From Bimastos eiseni (Eukaryota > Annelida > Clitellata > Crassiclitellata > Lumbricidae), in assembly GCA_959347315.1 (NCBI GenBank), contig OY365819.1:21652089-21716088 (forward strand): a DNA stretch of 64,000 bases. Reading direction: 5' to 3'. Positions 12,396-25,140 of the stretch are shown piece by piece (within the stretch, counting starts at the first letter, position 1; the number at the start of each line of letters is the position of its first letter). The notes beneath the pieces were generated by a model. It was not told the origin of the DNA. It saw only the letters and a list, made by a program, of their open reading frames with translations, and searched no databases. The position numbers were made by a program, and so were the translations under genes.

Positions 12396-13277
12396 AATAA
12401 TAATAATAATAATAATAATTAGAATAATAATTAGATTGAAGATTATAATTAGATAATAACTAGATTATAATTATAGCAATAATAATAATAATAATAATAA
12501 CTAGATTATAGATTATAATTTGATTATAACTAGGTTATAATTATAATAAGATTATAGACAATAAATAGATTATGACTAGTTTATAATTATAGTAATAATA
12601 ATAATATTTAGATTATGGATCATAAATAGATTATGACTAGGTTATAATTATAATGAGATTATAGATTGTAATTAGATTATAAGTAGATTATAATTATAGT
12701 AAACATAATAATAATAAGAATTCGATTATAGATTATAATTAGATTATAACTAGGTTATTATTATAATGAGATTATAGATTATAATTAGATTATAACTAGA
12801 TAAAAATAATAATAATAGTAATTATAATAATAATAATATTTATATTTATAATAATACTTAGATTATAGATTATAATTAGATTATAACTAGAATATACTTA
12901 TAGTATTAACAATAATATTAATAATAATAATAATTAGGCTATAGATAATAATTTGATTATAACCAGGTTAAAACTATAATGAGATTATAGATTATAATTA
13001 GATTTTAAGTAAATAATAATAACAATATTAATATTAATAATTAGATTATAGATTATAATTAGATTATTATTAGATTATAACTAGATAATAATAATAATAA
13101 TAGTAATAATAATAATATTAATTAGATTATAGTTTAAAATAAGATTGTAACTAGATTATAATTATAGTAATAATAATAATAATAATAATATTAATTAGAT
13201 TATAGATTACAATTAGCTTATAACTTGGTTATGATTATAATGAGGTTGTAGATTATAATTAGATTATTACTAGATAA

Positions 13278-13333
<56 letters not shown>
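12396..13333. repeat. AT-rich satellite spacer, unit D
   Basis: Nearly identical to 1685-2612 (unit A). No LINE fragment follows. The spacer ends in (TAA)n and passes directly into the unit E upstream spacer. Confidence 0.9.
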
Positions 13334-13597
13334 TTGACACGACGCAGTAATGAGACCAAAATAATTACGTCGCAAGATGGCGGCACACGTTAACAATTGA
13401 TTACATAGGGGGGAGATGAGAAACGGCGTTATTTAAAATTATACGATACTGTAATGACATTTGAGTTACTTGAAAATTGGATAAAATTGTATACTTTGAT
13501 ATTTCAAAGTAACTTTTCTGTGAATGATGGAATTAAATAGTTATTAACGTTAGAAGGTTTTGTCGTTGGAAACTTTTTTTTAAATGCCGAAACACGC

Positions 13598-13605
13598 TAT
13601 AAAAG
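13598..13605 (+). promoter_or_regulatory. TATA box of snRNA-like gene (unit E)
   Basis: TATAAAAG, 30 bp upstream of the U2-like 5' end at 13628. Confidence 0.75.
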
Positions 13606-13627
13606 ACACGCTGTATAATACGTCGTT

Positions 13628-13780
13628 ATCGCTTCTCGGCCTTTTGGCCAAGATCAAAGCGTTTACTTACTTGTCGGCTTAATACCCCGACATGTACTTT
13701 AACCAGGCTGCGTGATGCCCTCTGGGCTCTCGGCCTAGGCTGGTGGTCAGATAATCCCTGATCCGCTACCCTGGTTTTCG
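13628..13780 (+). ncRNA. U2-like chimeric snRNA gene, unit E
   Basis: Fourth identical copy of the RNA described at 2908-3060. It lies upstream of, and convergent to, the H3 copy that keeps the canonical tail start (14412-14822). In the downstream spacer hairpin one A has become G, which keeps a G-U pair. Confidence 0.6.
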
Positions 13781-14340
13781 TACCTCCCCCCCAGTGAGGG
13801 AGAAATGAAAAAAAATAAAACAGCCTATGTAGGCCTACTACTATGTCGTTACAAGGCAGCAGAAGTTTGACAGGTAGTGTTAGGCAGTAATGCGATGCTG
13901 TCCAACACGCCGATCGCATGTGGGGGCCCGTTTTAAAGTGACCCGCTGGGGCAATTTTTGCAAATTTTAGCAAATGAAGTAAAGACAAGTAGTAGGTCAC
14001 TTGTTGCCTATTTTCATACTTGGCTCGTCAACATGACGATAATCGTCATTGTCATTATGTCACTATCATTGCTATAGCTATTATAATTATAATAATAATG
14101 TGCAATATAATTAAGCTTGTTATTATCGTCGCCATCATCGCCGTCCGTCGTCGTCGTTATAGAAGAGAAAGAAAAAATGCAGCCGAGACAGACAGACTGG
14201 TTTTGGATAAGAGAAGTAGGACGTGGCGTGCGTGTTGCTTTGTTTGGACTGGTTTAGACACAGGTGTAGGTTGCGGTGATGATGATGATGACGATAATTA
14301 GCATGTTTGTCGTTGTCGATTTCCTAAGGTAAGATTTTGT

Positions 14341-14356
14341 GGCTCTGAAAAGAGCC
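14341..14356 (-). promoter_or_regulatory. Histone mRNA 3' stem-loop (unit E H3)
   Basis: Canonical GGCTCTTTTCAGAGCC on the minus strand, 55 nt past the H3 stop codon. Confidence 0.95.
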
Positions 14357-14411
14357 GTTTCTTCTGCGTTACGTCCAAAGAACGAACGCCAGCAATGCGC
14401 AGCCGCCCAGC

Positions 14412-14888
<477 letters not shown>

Positions 14889-15129
14889 CTAGGCAGGAAT
14901 GAGCCTGTGATTGCGTGTTGAATGTGTGGCGTGGGGAGGACGTGGAGTGGTGGTCTGGTGAGAGGAGGAAGCAGAATGGTGTAGTCGATGATGCGTGTAA
15001 GGGTGTTGATTATTATTATTATTGTTAGTGGAATTATTATGAACATTATGAGTATTATCTTTGGGTGGCTGTGCCCTGCCTTTCGTGTATATGGATAGGG
15101 TGAATGAATGAATGTATCTATCCGTATAG

Positions 15130-15351
15130 AGATAATAATAATAACAATAATAATTAGAATAATAATTAGATTATTGATTATAATTAGATTATAACTAGGT
15201 TATAATTATAATGAGATCATAGATTGTAATTAGATTATAACTAGATTATCATTATAGTAACAATAATAATAATAATTAGATTATAGATTATAATTAGATT
15301 ATAACTAGGTTATAATTATAATTAGATTATAGATTATAATTAGATTATAAC

Positions 15352-15390
<39 letters not shown>

Positions 15391-15501
15391 GTTTCAACGT
15401 TTCAATGCGGTGGCGTTTCAGGGGACCATGTCAAGATTACAGTCCACTGACAAGCGGCGACCCAGATAGCATGATAACAGATCCGTTGGCAATGCCAATG
15501 A

Positions 15502-15548
<47 letters not shown>

Positions 15549-15680
15549 TATAGTATAATAATAATAATAATAATAATATGCAGCCATATTTTACCGACGG
15601 ATGAGTCGTTCCAGAAAACCATACTAATAATAATAATAATAATTAGATTATTGATTATAATTAGATTATAACTAGGTTAT
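15130..15680. repeat. Truncated AT-rich spacer and end of the array
   Basis: The satellite spacer is cut to about 260 bp. It is then interrupted by about 110 bp of unrelated sequence (15390-15502) and by (TAA)n tracts, and the last satellite motif ends near 15,680. Open frames here are poly-Asn or poly-Ile readings of TAA repeats. This is the right boundary of the tandem array. Confidence 0.8.
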
Positions 15681-17200
15681 ATACATAGCCATGCCTATAG
15701 GTCTATCCAGCCACGTCTCTTCTGCAACGATCCACCCTCTGAATTCCGGAAATTTACGATTCATCGTTGATGATTAATTAGGCTAAAATTCAATCACCAA
15801 CGATTATATGTGCACGCGGCACACCGGTTGAGAACCACTCACTTAGCATGTAGGCCTGCGTAGGCCTATCACGTTGTCCAGTGTACTTTAATGAAACCAA
15901 GTGTAGACTATCCTAAAACATTGTTCCTGTTTGAAATAATACTTATTTGATTTATCACGTTAATTTCAACTGAAATTTCAAAGAATAACTTTTAAACTTA
16001 GCCTAATCAGAATGCCAAAAGTTTGTCAAACGTACAGAAGCATACCTACAGCGCAAAAAATGCCTGAAGCGCGTAATTTTCGTGTGTGTTCTCTCTTTTT
16101 CTTAGTGCCCCTCATCTGCAGAGTGCTGTGCTCAACATTGCAGATAGGGGAGAGCAGAGCTAAGAAGGCACCATCATATGTAGACCTACAAGAAGAAATT
16201 CTGCGGCTAGTCCTGCAAGTAGAAGCCTAGCGGGGAACCGCGAGTCAAGATATTGCAACTAAACACAAAGTGGATAGAATTCTGGAAAACGGGAGGAGTA
16301 ACTATGACCACGTTAGGTAGCCAAGTATGGATATTTACGGAAAACCGTAAAGAGAAAAGAATATGCGGAGACGCCCGCAAGTGATCAGGTTTTCGGCACC
16401 AGTAAGGACGTTTCCTCGTATTTATCGAACGCACCAAAGGGGTCGCCTTCCCCGTATTTATCGAAGGTATTTATGTTTCCCAGTATGTGTCAACGGCTCC
16501 TACGGAAGCTCTCTCGGTCTGAATTCAACTGCTGAAACGGGGTCGCCCGCCCCGTATTAATCCAGCATGTTCACTGGGGAACTCTTCCAGTATGTTATCT
16601 CAACGGTCACCGAGGCCTCTCTCGATATAAACGTTCGGTTCCTCGGGGTTTTACCCGATCTCTAGTTCTCACGGCCACCGACGGGTCATCATCTTCTCCG
16701 TGTTCCCGTACCGAACTGTCATTAGTTCATTTCACACGATCGGACTTCACTGCACTCTTGAACGGCACCCAGACCTCTGAGCATTTCTCACGATCGGTCT
16801 CTCCTGTCAGCCTCTTAACCCCTACGATCAGGGCACAGTCCGTCTTGCGATCAGCGGGAGAGGGGCCACCCCGCCAGATCAGCGAAAAGCAGCACCAGCC
16901 TGACCGCGAGAGCGGCTGTCACTAGGGGTCGTATTTATATGAATTTTTTTTCGATCATTCAACGATCTCTCGAGCGGTACGAGAACCACTCTACGTATGA
17001 AGCAGTAATAACCACTGCTTCACATATATGGCAATGCACCGTATGTCAGGCTATACTCAAGCCTATTCGTGTATCTGCAAGCTATGCGCTGACTTACAAA
17101 TGCCGATAGGTCTTCCCTCCTATACAGAAGTTGCAAGGCGCAACACTGTAAAAAATGTACGTTAATATAACGCTATGGCGATCCGATTATTTAAAAATAA
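15681..17200. other. Intergenic region with no recognised gene
   Basis: Unique-looking sequence. A GC-richer block at about 16360-16960 has repeated phrases (cgtatttatcgaa, cgatcgg) and may be an old transposable element, but I see no conserved domain. Short open frames match nothing I recognise. Confidence 0.4.
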
Positions 17201-17204
17201 ATCC

Positions 17205-17568
17205 TTCATTCAAGCCTTGTGGCCTGTCCGTCACAGTGCTATAGACTCCCTTGGTGGCTGGATGTCGTCGAATCGGCTTCGGCTGAACCCATCTAAAACT
17301 CAATTTTTCTGGCTTGGCACCAGACAGCAGGAGGTCACTCGTGACCAAGACTCACCTATGCTGAACATGTCAATAATATCTCTCGTAGTTGCTTTTACCA
17401 GCTTCGCCAATTGCGAGTAATATCTCGCTCTCTTACCCTCAGCGCCGCAGCTACTCTGGTTCATGCCTCTGTTACCAGTCGCCTTGACTATTGCTCCTCA
17501 ATGTATGCTGGCCTCCTCCAAGTTCGGATTGGGCGTTTGGAGTGGGTTTTGCATGCGGCCGCTCGAAT
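17205..17568 (+). mobile_element. LINE reverse-transcriptase fragment
   Basis: Two frames together give the post-catalytic part of a non-LTR reverse transcriptase: WMSSNRLRLNPSKTQFFWLG in the first and a VTSRLDYCSSMYAGL segment after a frameshift near 17,335. These motifs follow the YADD motif in CR1/L2-like LINEs. The catalytic part is missing. It is a dead fragment. Confidence 0.75.
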
Positions 17569-19980
17569 TCGAAGCTTTCCCTCTTGCTAAATGTCCGCGT
17601 AGTAAGGCCTGGCTTTTTGGCACGGGTCTTCGCAGCAGTTTCAACAGCGACAGCCTCCTTCACGGTCAATGGCAATATCAGACGGCGAGGAGGTATATTC
17701 GGCAGAAGAAAAAACACAGTTCGAAGAGTTTAGCTACGTTTCTACTCAACAGCAGCGAATAGAATACACGGAAAGTTCCTACATCATCGACTAAACAGAC
17801 TGAACTCGTACTAAAACTCAGACTGACTCTGACTACGCACTCAACTCGACTAAATTCCAAACACAGACTGACTGCCGACTCAACTGTACAGAAATGAGCT
17901 CTTATTTATAGCTATGGACCTTCCCATAGAGTCCCCCGGACCCTACAAAGTCCCCGGGACTCTACAGCCCCGGACCCTACAGAGTCCCCGGACTCTACAG
18001 CCCCGGACCCTACAGAGTCCCCCGGACTCTACAGCCCCGGATCCTACAGAGTCCCCCGGACCTTACAGCCCATAGAGTCCCCCCGGACTCTATGCGCAGT
18101 TCACCATGCACAGCTGTAGAGTACATCAAAGGACTCGTCAATACGAGCAGATCAAAAGTCTGTATTTGGAATTTAGTCGAGTTGAGCTGTATAGCAGTTA
18201 GCAGCCAATTGCAGGCACATCAAAGAACTGACAGCGGCTAGCAGATCAAACGGACCCTGGTCGGCGAAGCAGCCGACGGCCGTTGCACCAAGGGACCCAT
18301 AGCAGCGAGCAGATCAAAGAGCCCATAGCGGCAGACAGACCCCATGACCCTTAGGGGCAAACAAATATAGCAGGCAGATGAAAGGGCCCATGGCGGCATG
18401 GCGAAAACTCCACAATAACTTTTATTATTCTATAAATTCATTCTCTCTTAAAATATGGCCCTATTTTCATCCAAGAATAAAAGCTAGAATTACAGTTACA
18501 GTTAAAAAGTGCAACTAAGAAAGTTTTTGGTGGGAGTTATACCATCTTTGGTTATACCAGTTAAATCATTTCTTGTGTATTAATAAATTTTATATAAAGA
18601 ATATGCTTAATTTACTTAATTATTATATTAAAAATGCAAAATATGGGGCGCCAGATTGATGCTAGACACAGGGCGCAATTAGAGCTCGGTACGGCCCTGC
18701 GACTGAGTAAGTTTGACTTCTTTCACTATATAAGCAGCATTGTTGGTTAAATAAGTGTATAACGTATAATAGGCGCCTATTTATGTTATGATAGAGTGGT
18801 TTGAATTTAAGCGAAAATGATTTGTATCTTTATTAACATGGCTATGAAAGAATATGCTTAATTTACTTGCTTACTTATAATATAGATGAACATGTTATCT
18901 ATGCTGGACAAATGAAATGTCGTCATGGTTCCGTCAGCGCCGCAACTAAAGGTCATGGCGTTTACCTCGAAGAAGACGGTCGAATTTCGAATTTTTGCGA
19001 AATTTTCGCAAATCTGCATCGCCAACTTCTGTTTCGATTGAATTTTCGTCGAGAAGTAGCAAGTAGACTTCACAAATTTCAAAAAACTATTTCTTATCGA
19101 ATGTTTTCAGTTTGGAAATTCAATTATCGACCTTAAGCTACAAATTTTGATGCTATTATGTTATTCGCCATTTAGACCTGTCGATGATACTTTGTAACTA
19201 GGCCTACTGGGGTAGGCCTAAAAAATTATTTTTTGTATTTTACTAAATGTTAAAATTAGCAAATTTAACTCTCTCTCCTTAGTTAATCTGTTTTCTGTTG
19301 TGAAGGCCTAATGTTTTCTCTCTTTCTCTTATCTTATTTCTACGTGGACGTGTTCTTGTCTTCTCTTGTTTTCGAGTAGCCTAGTCCTAATTAGATGTTC
19401 GAACATTAATTGTAGATTAAAGAGATGATTGAATTTAACATATTTTTAGTGCCTAATGGGCTATTGATAATAAATTAACTGCGCTGTCCAGTGTGATAAT
19501 AGGCCTATCATTAATATGTTGATATTCAACAGGTCAATTTTAATTTTACCCGCATTACAGGTTAGATTAGAAATCCTGACCATTTTTGAGATCCTGGGTC
19601 ACTGGATCTTTTAGTTTGTATTTGTCTATTTTGTAATCCTCTGTCGCTGGTCACGACTGTTGAAGACCTGGTGCTAGGAACTTACGGCATTGGATTCTAT
19701 GAAGCCATGACTGTTCCTCTGAGGTCGTTTTATTCTAGCCATAACCCAAGTATTTTCATACAAACAGTCATAACAAGACAGGCAGTTTGAGCTTCAGAGT
19801 GCTCCAAGTTAGCAAAAATAAGTTGCTATACTTGACCTAATTTAAATACATTACATTCTTTACAATGTTTCCATCGAGGCCTGTACGTGATGCCGTCAAC
19901 CGCTGGTGAAGCTCTTCATTCGAAGGATCTCAATTCCAGTCAAAATCAACTGCAATGATTCGGCTGACTGACTGTCCTAC
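17569..19980. repeat. Intergenic region with minisatellites
   Basis: A minisatellite of about 33 bp (cggaccctacagagtcccc... variants) spans 17,930-18,095. Degenerate agcagatcaaa repeats follow to about 18,400. The rest (18,420-19,980) is AT-rich with no convincing gene. A segment at about 19,700-19,830 recurs at about 21,233-21,560. Confidence 0.6.
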
Positions 19981-21200
19981 AAGCAGCTAGTTTAGTTTCA
20001 GTTCCTACTTTCTATGAAGGTTTGTGACTTATCCGGAGTTGATTGAGATGGGCATGGTCACTTTATTGGCGATGGACAGACGATTGGTTGCTGACAAAAT
20101 CGTCAGGTCGTTTGGAAGATGCTAAGTAACGGGATGTCAATTAAGATAATGAGACAAAGAGCAATTTCTGTCTTGTCTGCCGGTCTCTTTGTTATTTCTC
20201 TTCCTCTTGTCTTAAGTTTGCTTATAGCTATAGCTCAATTTTGTCTCCTCTTTGATCTACTGACCCTATTTTCTCTCCTTCTTGTGCCCAAAATTTTGTC
20301 TTAGGTCTGGCTAAACCAGAATTTTTACAAAAGCTTTTGACAACATATCCCTATGCTTTGCCATAGGAAAATTTCGTTGGCATATTGCAGCTCGGTTAAG
20401 TAATAAAGCTGCTGTTTGCTCTCTTTCAGTCTATCCTAGGCTACTCCAGGTCTTTCTCTCACTATTGTCTAGCACACTCCCTTTCTTGCTTTGCAACGTT
20501 ATGCATCATTATTTTGTCTTTTAGAACTTGCCGGAAACCATCACAGCCGACTTATCGCCTCAGATGTTGTGGAACGAGGCCGAGAAGAAACTGGCAATGG
20601 AAAGAGGAGACGAGTGAACGAGGGGATCCGTTGCCCAATATGCAGAGGTCTACAGTATACTGAGTAAGTTTTAATCTTAAGAGTTTTAACTCTTTCAACT
20701 TGATTACCCAGAATTGTCCATGAGGAAGGAAAGCAATGGGAAACCACCTTATTCTTCTCAACACCGGGTAGCATATGCAAGCAGAGAAATCATTATCACC
20801 ATCATCATTGTCATCATCATCATCATCGTCATCATCATCATCATCATTGTTATCAGATTGTTTTGTTGCCTTCTATCTCCATTCTCAGTGCATTCTCTGC
20901 ATTTTTCACTTCAGTCTCACTGCCCTACTCTCAGTTTTATTCTAAATCTCCTTTCGAATTTTCTTTTCTGTTTTACTGTTGACTTACTTTGGTCAGTTTC
21001 AGTATACGTCAGTCTAAGGTGTTTGAAGATAGTTAGATGTCGACCTCAGACCTGATCAGGTCAACACAGAACTACATTCCAATTACTTCCTAGAGAAAAT
21101 GTGATTGTCCAAATGCATCACATTTTCTGTGTAGGGCCCTGGCTTTGAGATAATATTAAGTAGGATACATTTTGATTTGTGTAGTCCACTCATTACAAGT
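19980..21200. repeat. Diverged duplication, left copy
   Basis: The segment matches about 23,390-25,140 in order with many differences. One shared stretch is the gattggttgct...aaaatcgtc...tcgtttggaaga block. Another is the block beginning cctcagacctga and ending with cacattttct. The copies differ in intervening insertions. No gene is seen. It is an old segmental duplication or a long dispersed repeat. Confidence 0.65.
20698..20855 (+). mobile_element. SINE copy, 5'-truncated, with (ATC)n tail
   Basis: It shares its body (gcaatgggaaaccacctta region and gtagcatatgcaag) with the fuller SINE at 24,284-24,530. The tRNA-like head is missing and it ends in an ATC/ATT microsatellite. Confidence 0.6.
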
Positions 21201-22239
21201 ATCTCAGGCAGTTTGTTTTTTCGTTGGATTGTATGGATCCATGATTGCCCCTCTGAGGTCTTTTTATTCTAGCCATAACCCAAGCATTTCCATGCATGGC
21301 CGTACAGAGCAACAATTGCGCTCTGTGCCTAGCATCAGTCTGGCGCCACCACATTTTTGAGATAGTGCATTATATGGAATAATAAGTTATTCCATCCTGA
21401 AATTTGTGCCATTTCCACATTTGCGCCCTGAACCAAGGCCCCACTGCCCCCTCTGTACGGCACTGTTTCCATGTAAGCAGCCAATGCCATAGCAAGACAG
21501 ACAATTTGAGCTTCAGAATGCCAGACGATTAGTGGCACCAAGTCAGCAAAAATAAGTCTGCTATTTTTGAGCTATAGGCCCTACATTCAATTCTGTACGA
21601 TGCTTTATCAACTTAATAAAATTTACTCAATGAAGACACTGTTTATATTTGTAGGAACGGTGTGGGCATTAGTGCTACTCAAACTAGCTGTATACTATTA
21701 TATTAGAAGATTAGTAAGTTTGATTACGTTAGGGGAACCTAGCTACACATGCATGAAGAGGCAGTTCGGATACAAACTATCTTTATTAAACACAGAGTAG
21801 ATATAATAATAATATATATGATAATTATGACTAATACATAACTGTTACATACACTTACTAATACGAGTATGGGTGAGATGATAATGTCCAAGCCCTATGA
21901 ATGATATAAGTTGACGAGCCTGACAAAGATAGCTAGAGTTCTTCGGAAGTCAGACTGCCTCGTTCCGATGATTGTTTGTTTAACGATGGTGTATAGCGAG
22001 CGTGCTTTGACCATCCTTCACAATCTCTCTCCCCGATTATTGTTTATTGTTTTTGTTTTCTTGTTTATCTTTTCTCCTCTGATTCTCGCTGTTGTTCGTC
22101 TCCTTCGTTTATGTCCCATTCGTTGGTTGTCATCTTCGTTGTTCGTCACCATCTTCGTTTGTCATCTTCTTTGTTCATCATTTTATTTTATTTATATATA
22201 TTTTTTTTAATTTAAAAAAAATTTTTAAATTGGTTTTCT

Positions 22240-22750
22240 TTTGCTCTTTTGTGGCTCATATGGCTCTTTTTGTGGCCAGTATGGCTCTTCTTTGGCCATA
22301 TTGGCTCTTTTTGGTGGCTGTGTTTATTCATTTGTTGGCCTTTTCGGCTCTTTTTTTGACCTTATTTTGGCTCTTTTGTTTGGCCAATGTACGGCTCTTT
22401 TAATCACAAATTTATTTATGTATCAGTTATCATCTTTCGCCCTCTCTCTTCCTTCTGTCTATCTTCGTTCCTCAGGCCCAGTTTTTTTCCTTGCCTCTGT
22501 TTCTCTCCTTTGACTTCTATCTTCTCTCTGCTAGCTTCTTCTTGGTTCCTCTTTCTGTTGTTGAGTTTGTAAGGCAAGTTACATATTGGTTACAAATACA
22601 CAGTTATTGTTGCTATTTTTGTGGCCCATATGACTCTTCTTTGACCATATCGGCTCTTTTCTGTGGCCTTTCTGGCTCTTTTATTTATTTTTGTGGCCTT
22701 ATTTTGGCTCTTTTATTTGGCCAATGTTCGGCTCTTTTCATCACTAATTT
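22240..22750. repeat. Clustered GGCTCTTTT-type repeats
   Basis: Two blocks (22,250-22,405 and 22,612-22,745) each contain five or more copies of a tggccatattggctcttttt-like phrase, and the blocks resemble each other over their length. Hydrophobic open frames across it come from T-rich repeats and are not taken as genes. Confidence 0.6.
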
Positions 22751-23104
22751 GTCTGCCTCGTTCCTAACAGTGTTGCAGCTTATAAGTCACTTTCCTCAGC
22801 CAAAGAGGAAACTGGCCTATCCTAGAACATACTACTTTGATTGGTCAGCTACTTTGTAGCTAGGTACACTCAAGGTGTACCTAGCAATGAGGGCTGACTG
22901 TAAATGCTAGTTACACTAGAGCCTATGCGAGTGATTGATAGAACCTATACTCTATGCATTAACGAATGTTCAGCTAATGTGAATGTATAATAATGATCTC
23001 TGTATATATTGTTCAAGCCTATCTTTTGTACTGTAATGCTCAGAATAATCACGGTTACAGATTTATACAATATCAGCAGGTGTATAAATTACACAGGTCA
23101 GCGA

Positions 23105-23286
23105 ATTCCGGCTGTTTTGGCACCGTACATCCTGGCAGCTTCAGGTCAGGCCAGAGAAGTCCGGCAGTTTTGGCACCGTCCATCCTGGCAGCCTCAAGCC
23201 AGAGAAGTCCGGCAGTATTGGCACCGTCCATCCTGGCAGCCTTTGGCCAGATAATTCGGGCAGTTTTGGTACCGTCCATCCTGGTA
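23105..23286. repeat. Minisatellite of about 48 bp, four copies
   Basis: Four tandem units share ggcaccgtccatcctggcag, with lengths of about 53, 48, 48 and 37 bp. No gene spans it convincingly. Confidence 0.8.
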
Positions 23287-23389
23287 GAGGTGCTGTGGCA
23301 TCTGATATGAAGCGCTACCTGTCTTCGGTTATCGAGACCTGTTCGTGACCGCCGTCAACTGACCGCAAGCGCAAGGACGCAAGCGGCTA

Positions 23390-25140
23390 TAGGTTAGTTT
23401 CAGTTTTTATGAAGGTTTGCGAAAAATCCCATAGATTGGTTGCTAATAAAATCGTCTGGTCGTTTGGAAGATTCTAATTATGTAGCAAAATGTCGACCAG
23501 GATAATGAAACACAAGGCATTTTATATCTTCTCTGTCTCTTTCCTAAATTTCGCTTCCTCTTGTCTTAAGTCTGTCTACAGCTCTAATTATCTCTATTTC
23601 TCTCTTCTTGGGTCTGCTCATGGGCGTCAATACCCTCTGAGCGATGGAGGCAAACCCCCTGGTCCAAGATGTCAGGAAGGCAAGATATTCCCCCTAAGAC
23701 TAATCAATTATCCCCCACCTGAAATTGCCTTGGACCTCCCTCCTATCTGGACGCCCCTGGGTTTGCTGACCCTATTTTCTCTTTTCTTGTGCCCAAAATG
23801 TTGTCTTAGGTGTGGCTGCCTCCCTGTTGTGGATGAATGGAATGAGATTTTTGAAGAAAGCTTTTGGCAACATTGTCCCTATGCTTTGCTGTTGAAAAAA
23901 AATTATTTTGGCATATTGTAGCTCAGTTAAATGATACATGTATACAGTTACTGTTGCTCTCTTTCAATCTATCCTACTCTACGTCTTTTCCTCCACCATG
24001 TTATCTTGTTCACTCCATTTCTTAACTTTATGACATTTTGCATTATTGTTTTGTCTTTTAGAACTGATTGGAAACCATCACAGATGACCTGAGATGCCTG
24101 GAGACTGGAGATGTCATAGGACGACAACGAGAAGGACCTGGACAAGGACAGAGGAGACGAGTGGAGGAGGAGGAGATGTGTTGCTCGATATGAAGACCTA
24201 CACGGGAAGGACTACAGTACTAAGTTAAGTTTTAGAATTCTAAGCCACAGAATTAATTGCTTTATACTAGGTTAGATGAATGTGGGACGCGGTGGTGTAG
24301 CGATATACGTTCTATGTCGTGTTAGTGGAAGGTCGCAGGTTCGAATCTACCTCAATCCTACCTCTACGTAGTGACCCTGGTCACTGCACAAGTTGATTGC
24401 CCAGAATCGTCTGTGAGGAAGGAAGGCAATGGGAAATCACCTTACCCTTGTAAAACGTGGGTGGCATATAAGCCAATTAATGGACCTGTCTGAGGGCGAA
24501 GGACTCATCATCATCATCATCATCAGACTGTTTCATTACTTTCTATCTCCGTTCTCAGTGCATTCTGTGTTTTTCACTTCCGTTTCACTGTCCTACTCTG
24601 AGTTTTTACTCTAGATCTCCTTCCTCATACTCTTTTTTGTCTTATTCTTCACTTACTTTGGTCAGTTTCGGTATAGGCCTACGTTAGTTTTAGATCCGTC
24701 CCTGTATTCTCCTTTGATTAAGTTCTGATAATTGATTGCCTCCACATCGACCACAAGTAAACAATTCAACATGAATAAGTTCCATCTAAATGCACAGACG
24801 AAGAGAAAATGGTGTACAGTATAAAAATTATGCTGCTACATATAACTCTAATCGTAATTGTTAACTTCTCAAAACTTTTAAAGCGCCATTCGAAAGCCAA
24901 ATTCAGGACACCAGTTTATTGAATGATTATGTTGCGTTCAGTCTGATATGAAAAGATTAAGGCGAAGATAGTTTTGTATTCACCTCAGACCTGAGGTCAA
25001 CACAGAACTACCTTCCAACTGCTTGCTTTAGAAAATGTGATGGGCCAAATGCAACACATTTTCTCTGTAGGGCCCTGGCTGCATAGTATTAAGTAGCTTA
25101 CATTTGGGTAGTCCACTCATTACAAGTCTCTCAGGCAGTT
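23390..25140. repeat. Diverged duplication, right copy
   Basis: Counterpart of 19,980-21,200. It is longer because it contains the full SINE at 24,284-24,530 and extra sequence. Confidence 0.6.
24284..24530 (+). mobile_element. tRNA-derived SINE with (ATC)n tail
   Basis: The head resembles a tRNA gene: an A-box-like TGGTGTAGCGA (24293-24303) and a perfect B box GGTTCGAATC (24338-24347). An unrelated body shared with 20,698-20,855 and an (ATC)n tail follow. A Pol III-transcribed retroposon is the simplest reading. It is not an intact tRNA because the acceptor arm does not close. Confidence 0.75.

Noticed and set aside
17548..17580. Polylinker-like run with NotI, EcoRI and HindIII sites (gcggccgctcgaattcgaag)
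   Set aside because: The first part encodes HAAARI in frame with the LINE fragment, where that phrase belongs, so it is native sequence and not vector.
20714..22572. Leu/Phe/Ile-rich frames resembling membrane proteins
   Set aside because: They follow T-rich low-complexity and ATC repeats, overlap each other in several frames and have no conserved neighbours.
22240..22750. GGCTCTTTT repeats as histone stem-loops
   Set aside because: The complementary AGAGCC half is missing at each repeat, so no histone hairpin can form.
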